Positions 6,385 through 12,358 of a stretch of 12,358 nt of DNA are shown piece after piece. How positions within the stretch are numbered: the stretch's first letter is position 1; the number at the start of each line of letters is the position of its first letter. The notes beneath the pieces were generated by a model. That model searched no databases, had not been told where the DNA came from, and worked only from the letters and a program-made list of their open reading frames with translations. The DNA comes from an uncultured Chloroflexota bacterium (lineage in GTDB: Bacteria > Chloroflexota > Limnocylindria > Limnocylindrales > Limnocylindraceae). Both the position numbers and the translations under genes were made by a program. Where the stretch lies: positions 1 to 12,358 of the forward strand of contig CAJABS010000011.1 of the NCBI GenBank assembly GCA_903938075.1, given 5' to 3'.

Positions 6385-8898
6385 TCAGCTCGGCCGGCCC
6401 GATGCCCCAGGCGAGCGCACAGGGATCCGCGGCGGTCGCGGCGTGCCGTGGTTCGCTGGGAGCGGCTTCGGCTTGCGGCGCAGGGCATGCTCGAGTACCT
6501 GGCCGATCGTCTCCACCGGAATGATCTTTAGCGACTTGCGGATCTCCTCAGGGATCTCCGACAGGTCCTTCTCGTTCTTCTTCGGAATCAACACCACGCG
6601 TGCCCCAGAGGCGTGTGCTGCCAGCGCCTTGCTCTTGAGGCCACCGATCGGCAGCACGCGGCCGCGCAAGGTGATCTCGCCAGTCATCGCCACCTCTTTA
6701 CGAACCGGGATGCCGGTGAGCGCCGACACGATCGCCGTCGCCATCGTCACGCCCGCCGAAGGGCCATCCTTCGGAATTGCGCCTGCTGGCACGTGAATGT
6801 GCAGACCAGACTTCTCGAAGCGCTCTGGCGCAATGCCGAGTTCCGCTCCGTGTGCCTTGATCCACGTGAGTGCGGCGCGCGCCGACTCCTTCATCACATC
6901 GCCGAGCTGGCCGGTGAGGATCAACTCCTCACGCCCCTCCATTACACCAACCTCGACGGTAACCACATCGCCACCGACAGGCGTCACAACGAGGCCTGTG
7001 GCTGAACCGATCTGATCGTCGTTATCCATCTCGCCGTACTCGTGCCGCTCTGGCCCGAGCCAGGTGGCAAGCCGCTTGGCATCAACCTCAGGCTTACGCC
7101 CCTTCTTCTCAGCAACGGCGCGTGCCAACTTGCGCATCACGGTGGCGATCTCTCGCTCCGCATTACGCACGCCCGCTTCGCGCGTGTAGTGACGAATCAG
7201 GTGCACGAGCGTCTCGTCGGGAACGATCGCCTGCGCCTCGGTCAACCCGTGGTTCTCGCGCTGCTTCGGCAAGATGTAGCGTTTCGCGATCTGCACCTTC
7301 TCCGCCTCGGTGTATCCCGGAATCTGGATGATCTCCATGCGGTCGCGCAGCGGCGCAGGAATGGTGTCGAGCTGATTCGCGGTGGCAACGAAGAGCACCT
7401 GCGAAAGATCAAACTCCACCTCTAGGTAGTTGTCCTGGAAGGTGGCGTTCTGCTCTGGGTCGAGCACTTCAAGAAGTGCCGACGACGGATCGCCGCGGAA
7501 GTCCGCGCCGAGCTTGTCGATCTCATCGAGCATGAAGACAGGATTCTTCGTTCCCGCCTGCTTGATCCCCTGCACGATGCGGCCGGGGAGCGCGCCGATG
7601 TAGGTGCGGCGATGCCCACGAATCTCCGCCTCGTCGTGCAAGCCACCAAGGCTCATGCGCACAAACTTGCGACCCATCGCGCGAGCGATCGACTTACCAA
7701 GTGACGTCTTACCAACGCCTGGAGGGCCGGCGAAGCAGAGGATTGGGCTCTTCACCTGCGGGGCGAGCTTGCGCACCGCGAGGTACTCAATGATCCGCTC
7801 CTTCACCTTCTCCAAGCCGTAGTGATCATCGGCGAGCACCTTGGCCGCCTCCTTGATTTCGATGCGGTCTTCTGTGGCAACGTTCCACGGCATCGAGATC
7901 AACCAATCGACGTACGTGCGAATCACGCCAACCTCGGGCGAGGCTGATGGGATACGGCTCATGCGATCGAGCTCCTTGAGTGCGCGCGACTTGATCTCCT
8001 CCGGCATGCCAGAGGCCTCAACCTTCTCGCGCAGCTCATTCGTCTCTGCCTGCTGCGGATCCTCTTCACCGAGCTCACGCTGAATCGCCTTGAGCTGTTC
8101 GCGCAAGAAGTATTCACGCTGACTCTTGTCCATCTCGGAGCGCACGTCAGATTGAATCTTCCCCTTGATCTCGAGGATCTCAATCTGTCGCGACAAGAAC
8201 GACGCGACGTACTTCAGTCGCGCCACCACATCGATCGTCTCGAGCAGCTCCTGGCGCTGCTCGGTGGTCATGTCTGGGGTGTAGGCCGTCATGTCGGCCA
8301 GCAGCCCTGGATCACTAATGTTCTTCGCCGCGACAGCCGCTTCAGGTGGCACCGGTGCGCCAGAGGTGACGTACGTCTCTACCTGCGCCTGCACGCTGCG
8401 CATCAGCGCCTCTACCTCAACGCCGGTGACCTCAGGCGTTTCGACGATGGTCCCCTTCAACATGAGTGCGGCACCAGTGGTGTCGAGCGACTTCACCTTA
8501 AGGCGACGCTGCCCCTGCACCACGGCGCGCAGTGTGCCGTCGGGAAGGTTCACCACCTGGGCGATCTTGGCGAGCGTGCCCATGGCGTGTAGCTGATCAA
8601 CGGAGGTGATCTCTTCTTGCTCTGGTTCACGCTGGGTGACCAGGGCGATCCAGCCACCGGCAGCAGCAGCAGCGCGAATGGCGGCGACACTCTTGTCGCG
8701 GCCAACCTTGAGCGGCGCAACCATCTCGGGGAAGATGACGATCTCGCGGAGGGGAACAAGGGGGAAGGATCCGCGACCACGTGGCACAACCGTGTCGTCG
8801 TCGCTTGCGGCAACAGCCTCGTCAATGGCGAGCTGCTCCTCTTCGTTGAGCTCCTCATCCAAATCTGCCTGAATCTCTCGTTCGGTTCGCTCACTCAT
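6385..8898 (-). CDS. lon: ATP-dependent protease Lon (LonA type)
   Basis: A cytoplasmic hexameric protease that unfolds and degrades misfolded and regulatory proteins. At 837 residues it is slightly longer than E. coli Lon. An acidic N-terminal lead of about 40 residues comes before the LON substrate domain, which opens with FPLVPLREIVIFPEMV. A coiled-coil segment around QREYFLREQLKAIQRELGEED follows. The AAA+ domain has Walker A GPPGVGKT at 391-398 (K397) and Walker B VFMLDEID (D458, E459). The peptidase domain has S714 in KDGPSAGVTM and K757 in GGLKSKALAAH, 43 apart as in the E. coli dyad S679/K722. The tail of about 30 residues is proline- and arginine-rich. ATG 8898 overlaps the hspR stop (ATGA) and is preceded by GGAAGGGG at 8905-8912. 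It is likely repressed by HspR, as known for lon in Streptomyces lividans. Confidence 0.97.
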   Translation of the reverse strand: MSERTEREIQADLDEELNEEEQLAIDEAVAASDDDTVVPRGRGSFPLVPLREIVIFPEMVAPLKVGRDKSVAAIRAAAAAGGWIALVTQREPEQEEITSVDQLHAMGTLAKIAQVVNLPDGTLRAVVQGQRRLKVKSLDTTGAALMLKGTIVETPEVTGVEVEALMRSVQAQVETYVTSGAPVPPEAAVAAKNISDPGLLADMTAYTPDMTTEQRQELLETIDVVARLKYVASFLSRQIEILEIKGKIQSDVRSEMDKSQREYFLREQLKAIQRELGEEDPQQAETNELREKVEASGMPEEIKSRALKELDRMSRIPSASPEVGVIRTYVDWLISMPWNVATEDRIEIKEAAKVLADDHYGLEKVKERIIEYLAVRKLAPQVKSPILCFAGPPGVGKTSLGKSIARAMGRKFVRMSLGGLHDEAEIRGHRRTYIGALPGRIVQGIKQAGTKNPVFMLDEIDKLGADFRGDPSSALLEVLDPEQNATFQDNYLEVEFDLSQVLFVATANQLDTIPAPLRDRMEIIQIPGYTEAEKVQIAKRYILPKQRENHGLTEAQAIVPDETLVHLIRHYTREAGVRNAEREIATVMRKLARAVAEKKGRKPEVDAKRLATWLGPERHEYGEMDNDDQIGSATGLVVTPVGGDVVTVEVGVMEGREELILTGQLGDVMKESARAALTWIKAHGAELGIAPERFEKSGLHIHVPAGAIPKDGPSAGVTMATAIVSALTGIPVRKEVAMTGEITLRGRVLPIGGLKSKALAAHASGARVVLIPKKNEKDLSEIPEEIRKSLKIIPVETIGQVLEHALRRKPKPLPANHGTPRPPRIPVRSPGASGRPS

Positions 8899-9251
8899 GC
8901 TCGTCCCCTTCCTGCCGCAGCCTGCGGCGCTCGCTTCGCCTCTTTGCTTTGACCCTCTTCGTACAGTCGTTCCAAAATTCGTTCCCCGAGCCGCTCCTCG
9001 AGTTCGAAGAGGAGCTTGATCCCGGCGAGGTTGACCCCAAAGTCTTGGGTGAGGTGACGTATCCAGAGGATTCGCCGCAGATCGTTCTCAGAGAAGAGGC
9101 GGATGTTCGATTCGGTCCGGGAGGGGCAGATGAGGCCCTCCTCCTCGTAGATCCGTAGGGTTCGTGGATGGGCCGAAACGATATTGGCGGCCACGCTGAT
9201 CACGTAGACCGGCCGCGCTGGATCGACGCCGGCACCCCTGCTCTTCAACAC
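8895..9251 (-). CDS. hspR: HspR-type MerR-family heat-shock repressor
   Basis: A 118-residue DNA-binding regulator. HspR represses chaperone and protease genes by binding HAIR inverted repeats and is released on heat stress. YVISVAANIVSAHPRTLRIYEEEGLICPSRTESNIRLFS (16-54) is the MerR helix-turn-helix and wing, with the HP-TLR-YE-EGL pattern characteristic of HspR. LTQDFGVNLAGIKLLFELEERL (67-88) is the usual GVNLAGI stretch leading into the coiled coil. The start is GTG 9251 (TTG 9248 is next); no ATG is available before the conserved domain. It overlaps lon by 4 nt, so the two are translationally coupled and probably autoregulated. No dnaK, grpE or dnaJ is nearby, so this HspR is tied to protease control, at least locally. 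Confidence 0.9.
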   Translation of the reverse strand: MLKSRGAGVDPARPVYVISVAANIVSAHPRTLRIYEEEGLICPSRTESNIRLFSENDLRRILWIRHLTQDFGVNLAGIKLLFELEERLGERILERLYEEGQSKEAKRAPQAAAGRGRA

Positions 9252-9257
9252 CCAGAC

Positions 9258-9287
9258 AGGCTACAACCCTATCAATGCCATTGTCAA
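9258..9287 (-). promoter_or_regulatory. Candidate leaderless promoter of hspR-lon
   Basis: On the minus strand a perfect -35 TTGACA (9287-9282) is followed after 18 bases by TAGCCT (9263-9258), which fits TANNNT. Six bases separate it from the GTG start at 9251, so the transcript would begin at or next to the start codon. No Shine-Dalgarno sequence is present. Confidence 0.5.
9273..9283. promoter_or_regulatory. Palindrome in the hspR promoter, possible operator
   Basis: CAATG-G-CATTG is a perfect 5-bp inverted repeat around one base that overlaps the end of the -35 and the spacer. The adjoining CTTGA is like one half of the HAIR consensus CTTGAGT-N7-ACTCAAG, but the opposite half is not recognisable. 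A repressor bound here would block the polymerase. HspR is the natural candidate, unproven. Confidence 0.3.
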
Positions 9288-9292
9288 GAGAG

Positions 9293-9301
9293 TTATCCAC
9301 A
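9293..9301 (+). promoter_or_regulatory. Perfect DnaA-box 9-mer
   Basis: TTATCCACA is an exact match to the strong DnaA box. It lies just upstream of the hspR -35 hexamer. I see no second box nearby and no AT-rich unwinding region, so it is not an origin; it may be regulatory or chance. Confidence 0.45.
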
Positions 9302-9325
9302 GAGTAGGAGGTCTAGAGACGGAGA

Positions 9326-9342
9326 CGCCCCCGTAAGGGGCG
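9326..9342 (-). terminator. Probable terminator of the kimA-like gene
   Basis: CGCCCC (9326-9331) pairs with GGGGCG (9337-9342) around a 5-nt loop, 34 bases beyond the transporter stop in its reading direction. Reading leftward it is followed by the pyrimidine-rich stretch TCTCCGTCTCT, a poor but plausible tail. It would separate this unit from hspR-lon. Confidence 0.45.
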
Positions 9343-9376
9343 AGTAGCTTCTGGGGTTTCTGGAGCGCTGAAGGAC

Positions 9377-11383
9377 CTACTCGAGGTCGCGGCGGTACGG
9401 AACGTCGAGGATCACCGTGTTGCGTCGGCCAAGCAGCGTCTCGCGAAGGCGCTTCCCGTTGCCGTTATGCAGGATGCGATCCCACCAGTGTCGACCGGCG
9501 TACTCGGGAATCAACACTACGTTGATGCGGCGCTGCTCTGCTGGCAGGTGCGAATCTTCATCCTCAATCTCGTCGAGGTAGTGGCAGATCGGCTCCACGA
9601 TGGCGCGGAATGGAGACTCAACGGTAACCAGGCGGACGCCAGGGAAGAGCCGCTCAAAGCGCTCACGGATCTCGGCCTCTTCCGTTGCATCAAACACCAC
9701 GCGTACCGCGGTTAGCTCACCGGTTGTTCCCTCGAGAATTCGACCGAGTGTAATTGCACGAACGGTTGAGCGATTGATTTCGCCGAACGGCGCGATGATC
9801 CTTCGCGGCCGATGTGGCGCATCAAACACCAGGTTCGGCTTGATTGCCAGCTCACGCTCATGCAGGTTGTAGCGGCGGCGTACGAATGCCATGAACACAA
9901 CGCCAATCGGCACGAGCACAAAGATGATCCAGCCACCAACAGCAAACTTTGCAAGCGTGATGATGACAAGCACAACGCCAGTGACGACTGCGCCGACTCC
10001 ATTTAGCAGCGCCTTCTTCTGCCAATCGGCACCGCGAACATTTCGCCAGTGCACAACCATGCCAGTCTGGCTAATGGTGAATCCGAGGAAGACGCCAATC
10101 GCGTACGCAGGAATCAAGAGCGTCACGAGTGCGCCGGTTGCAAGAAGGAAGATAACGGCGCCGACAGCAATGGTGAGAATGCCACCTGCATAGGCGAGGC
10201 GGTCACTTCGCTGTCCAACCTGCCGTGGAAGGAATCCGTCACGAGCCAAGATTCGTGCGAGCTGCGGACCGCCGTTGAATCCAGTGTTTGCGGCAAGGAG
10301 CAGAATTCCAGTCGTCGCAATCTGATAGATCACATAAAAGATGCCATCGCCGAATGAGGCCCGAGCAACTTGTGACATTAACGTTTCGCCACCGACCTCT
10401 TGCGGAACCTTGCCAAACGCGAAGGCGAGCAGTGAGATACCGAAGAAAATCGTCGCAAGAAGAATTGACATGATGCTCATGGTGTTAGCGGCGTTCTTTG
10501 CCTCAGGCTTCTTGAAGGCAGGAACTCCATCCGAGATCGCCTCTGTTCCGGTCAGTGCTACCGAACCGTAGGCAAATGCCTTGAGTAGCAAGAACGGCAG
10601 GATCAGCTGCATCTCGCTATGCGGAATGACGGTGACCCCCTCGCTCCAGTTCACGGCCGGGTCGCCGAGCGCGATGCGAATAAGACCAATGGCGATCACC
10701 GCCAGCGCGCCAAAGACGAATAGGTACGTAGGGATGGCGAACAGTTTTCCTGACTCGCGCAGGCCTCGAAGGTTGGCAAGAACCAGAAGAACGAGGGCGC
10801 CAATGGCCATCTCGACACGGAACGGTGCAAGCTCAGGGAGCGCCGAAGTGATGGCGGCAACACCGGCGGCCGTGCTTACCGCGGCTGTGAGGACATAGTC
10901 AATAACAAGGCTGGATGCAGCAATGAGCGCGGGGCCAGTGCCGAGCGTGCTCTTGGCAACGGCGTATGCGCCGCCGCCCTTCGGGAACCCGAAGCAGACC
11001 TGTCGATAGCTGAGCGCGACGACGGCCAGAAGAAGGCCAACCGCGAGCGCGACGACGGGGCCGAAGGCGAGATAGGTCGCACCCGCTGATGCGAGCACGA
11101 TCAAGATCTCCTCGCTCGCGTAGGCGCTCGACGAGATCGCGTCGGAGGAGAAGATTGGTAGCGCAAGGGTCTTGCTGAGGCGCTCCTCGCCCTCCTCAGC
11201 ATTTGAGATCGGTCGCCCAAAGATGAAGCGCTTTGCGGCGGTGGTGGCCTTCCCTAGGTCGTGGACCGGGGCACTGCCAGCCGCTGATGCGACGAGGTGG
11301 TCTGGAGAGGGCTCGACAAAGAGCTCCTCGCCTGTGTCGTTGTGGTTCCAGTCAGGCTTCGTTTTCTGATCGTCAGAGGTCAT
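9377..11383 (-). CDS. KimA-type K+ transporter (APC superfamily)
   Basis: A 668-residue membrane protein of the APC superfamily, nearest by eye to KimA (YdaO), the high-affinity K+/H+ symporter of Bacillus. The N-terminal ~60 residues are hydrophilic. About twelve hydrophobic segments lie between 70 and 502, and a soluble C-terminal domain covers about 503-668. RFIFGRPISNAEEGEERLSKTLALPIFSSDAISSSAYASEEIL resembles the KimA N-terminus. D81, Y88, D162, Y163, T166 and S170 correspond to KimA residues D36, Y43, D117, Y118, T121 and S125, as I recall them, all with the same offset of 45. Y427 in PAYAIGVFLGF may be another ligand. Annotation pipelines often call such proteins amino-acid permeases, which stays possible. 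The start is ATG 11383, 55 nt after rsmG, with GGGAAAGG 14 bases upstream, rather far. Confidence 0.82.
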   Translation of the reverse strand: MTSDDQKTKPDWNHNDTGEELFVEPSPDHLVASAAGSAPVHDLGKATTAAKRFIFGRPISNAEEGEERLSKTLALPIFSSDAISSSAYASEEILIVLASAGATYLAFGPVVALAVGLLLAVVALSYRQVCFGFPKGGGAYAVAKSTLGTGPALIAASSLVIDYVLTAAVSTAAGVAAITSALPELAPFRVEMAIGALVLLVLANLRGLRESGKLFAIPTYLFVFGALAVIAIGLIRIALGDPAVNWSEGVTVIPHSEMQLILPFLLLKAFAYGSVALTGTEAISDGVPAFKKPEAKNAANTMSIMSILLATIFFGISLLAFAFGKVPQEVGGETLMSQVARASFGDGIFYVIYQIATTGILLLAANTGFNGGPQLARILARDGFLPRQVGQRSDRLAYAGGILTIAVGAVIFLLATGALVTLLIPAYAIGVFLGFTISQTGMVVHWRNVRGADWQKKALLNGVGAVVTGVVLVIITLAKFAVGGWIIFVLVPIGVVFMAFVRRRYNLHERELAIKPNLVFDAPHRPRRIIAPFGEINRSTVRAITLGRILEGTTGELTAVRVVFDATEEAEIRERFERLFPGVRLVTVESPFRAIVEPICHYLDEIEDEDSHLPAEQRRINVVLIPEYAGRHWWDRILHNGNGKRLRETLLGRRNTVILDVPYRRDLE

Positions 11384-11391
11384 CGCGGCTC

Positions 11392-11421
11392 ACTGCACCT
11401 TTCCCAATGGTTTTTCGTCAA
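11392..11421 (-). promoter_or_regulatory. Weak candidate promoter of the kimA-like gene
   Basis: On the minus strand TTGACG (11421-11416) is followed after 18 bases by TGCAGT (11397-11392), 8 bases before the ATG. The -10 is poor. An alternative is TATAGGAT at 11443-11436, overlapping the rsmG stop, which would give a leader of about 46 nt. Transcription from rsmG upstream is equally possible. Confidence 0.25.
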
Positions 11422-11438
11422 TTACGGGTGCCCTAATC

Positions 11439-12152
11439 CTATACCCGCGCTCTCTCCCGCTCCGATTCGTGCGGCGTCACCCGCACGAGGAGAGCCCCCG
11501 CCAGGCTCGCAGCGTTCACCGGAGTCACCTCAATCGCGCTCGTCCCGATGAAGGAAGAGGCTGCGCTCAACTCTGTATCCCACTCGTCACTCGCACGCTT
11601 CCACGCAAGCAGCGAGCCCGTTGGTGTCAGAAGCGGAGCAGCCAGTCGAATGAGCTCACCCAAGGGTGCGACAGCACGGGCCGTGATTACATCAAAACGT
11701 ACGCCCCCGCCCTGTGCGAGATCTTCGGCGCGTGCATGTGCAACACGCAGTCGCGGCGCAAGTCCACTCACTGCGGTCACCGCTTCAAGGAATCGTGCCT
11801 TCTTTCCAATCGATTCAATAAGCGTCATTGAAAGATTGCTGTGGTGTGAAAGCAAGCGCGCCGCCAGCGGTATGCCAGGGAACCCACCACCAGATCCAAG
11901 GTCGGCAATCTTTCCGCCGTTGGGAAGGAGCCGCTCAATGTGGGGCGCAGCTACCAGTGAATCAAGAAGATGCCGCGTCGCGCGTTCGAGCGGATCACTG
12001 ACGCGCGTGAGGTTGATTGCCGGGTTCCATGCATCCAGCAGCCGCAAGTGTGCAGTGATGATTGCCGTTTCGGCAGCAGAGAGTTCAAGAAGTGAGGCTG
12101 CGGAAAGATGGCGTGCTAGTTCGTCAAGCGTGTCACGTTCCGTTGGCGGCAA
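11439..12152 (-). CDS. rsmG: 16S rRNA (guanine527-N7)-methyltransferase RsmG (GidB)
   Basis: An S-adenosylmethionine-dependent methyltransferase that modifies G527 in the 530 loop of 16S rRNA; its loss gives low-level streptomycin resistance. It has 237 residues. WNPAINLTRVSD (from 42) and RHLLDSL (60-66) are the family N-terminal signatures. ADLGSGGGFPGIPLA (from A83) is the SAM-binding loop. RFDVITARAVAPLGEL matches the catalytic-core block and LLAWKR the following one. The start is TTG 12152; no ATG or GTG is available in frame before the conserved region, although the frame stays open upstream to 12284. No clear Shine-Dalgarno sequence is visible. It lies 53 nt after a csoR-like gene and 55 nt before the KimA-like gene, not beside mnmG or parAB as often seen. 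Confidence 0.93.
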   Translation of the reverse strand: MPPTERDTLDELARHLSAASLLELSAAETAIITAHLRLLDAWNPAINLTRVSDPLERATRHLLDSLVAAPHIERLLPNGGKIADLGSGGGFPGIPLAARLLSHHSNLSMTLIESIGKKARFLEAVTAVSGLAPRLRVAHARAEDLAQGGGVRFDVITARAVAPLGELIRLAAPLLTPTGSLLAWKRASDEWDTELSAASSFIGTSAIEVTPVNAASLAGALLVRVTPHESERERARV

Positions 12153-12205
12153 CGCACTCGGATCAGTGGGAAGCGGTGCGCGTTCGGAAGGTGTCGTGTC
12201 GGGAC

Positions 12206-12358
12206 TCAGTCGCTCGCTCCGCTCTTCGGCGTTGCGCTGCGCGCTGGTCGGCCCATAGAGCGACGCACGACGTCGAGAACCTCTTCAATCGACTTCTCTG
12301 CATCACCCTTCTCTGCCGCATCTTTCATGCAGCCGCGAATGTGATCTTCAAGGATCAG
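12206..12358 (-). CDS. CsoR/RcnR-family metal-sensing repressor, C-terminal part (5' end outside window)
   Basis: The last 50 residues of a DUF156 (CsoR/RcnR/FrmR) transcriptional repressor, an all-helical tetramer that releases DNA on binding Cu(I), Ni/Co or formaldehyde. The visible LILEDHIRGCMKDAAEKGDAEKSIEEVLDVVRRS fits the third helix and end of the family. Its DHIRGC supplies the His and Cys spaced as H61 and C65 of M. tuberculosis CsoR. The first Cys or His ligand is outside the window, so copper specificity is likely but not provable here. A short polar tail of about 15 residues ends the protein. Confidence 0.8.
   Translation of the reverse strand: MILEDHIRGCMKDAAEKGDAEKSIEEVLDVVRRSMGRPARSATPKSGASD

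Noticed and set aside
9252..9376. Possible replication origin, suggested by a DnaA box and rsmG within 3 kb
   Set aside because: Only one DnaA box, no AT-rich unwinding element, and no dnaA, dnaN, parAB or mnmG in view.
11548..12258. Long open frame (236 codons) on the + strand opposite rsmG and csoR
   Set aside because: Serine- and arginine-rich translation with no recognisable domain; it is the antisense shadow of well-conserved RsmG coding sequence.

Overview
The window is GC-rich bacterial chromosome, about 60% GC by eye, with tightly packed genes and no mobile elements, tRNA, rRNA or CRISPR. The gene set is ino1, pgsA, PatA-like acyltransferases, PimA, HspR and Lon. It points to a high-GC Gram-positive type lineage that makes phosphatidylinositol (PI) and PI mannosides: Actinomycetota, or a PI-making Chloroflexota lineage such as Limnocylindria. 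The sequence alone does not decide between them.

Left part, + strand (1-5647): a PI / PI-mannoside (PIM) module. The 3' end of a PI-phosphate synthase gene (pgsA) is followed by a 120-nt spacer that can fold into three hairpins, then by myo-inositol-3-phosphate synthase (ino1). After ino1 come two tetraloop-capped hairpins. A second transcription unit follows, whose four genes each overlap the next by 4 nt: LpxL/PatA-type acyltransferase 1, acyltransferase 2, a PHP-domain phosphoesterase and a PimA-type glycosyltransferase. The order resembles the mycobacterial pgsA-patA-pimA-NUDIX cluster, but with ino1, a second acyltransferase and the PHP gene added. Together the genes would make inositol phosphate, attach it to CDP-diacylglycerol, possibly dephosphorylate the product, mannosylate it and acylate it.

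Middle part, - strand (5659-9251): hspR, lon and a NUDIX (CoA-pyrophosphatase-like) gene, read leftward and ending convergently 11 nt from pimA. hspR overlaps lon by 4 nt. Its upstream region holds a plausible leaderless promoter, a small palindrome and a perfect DnaA-box 9-mer.

Right part, - strand (9377-12358): the 3' end of a CsoR/RcnR-family metal-sensing repressor gene, then rsmG (16S rRNA G527 methyltransferase), then a KimA-type potassium transporter gene.

No gene-free stretch exceeds about 125 bases. The gaps of note are 254-373, 1592-1690 and 9252-9376, described below. The gaps at 11384-11438 and 12153-12205 are short; the second shows nothing recognisable.
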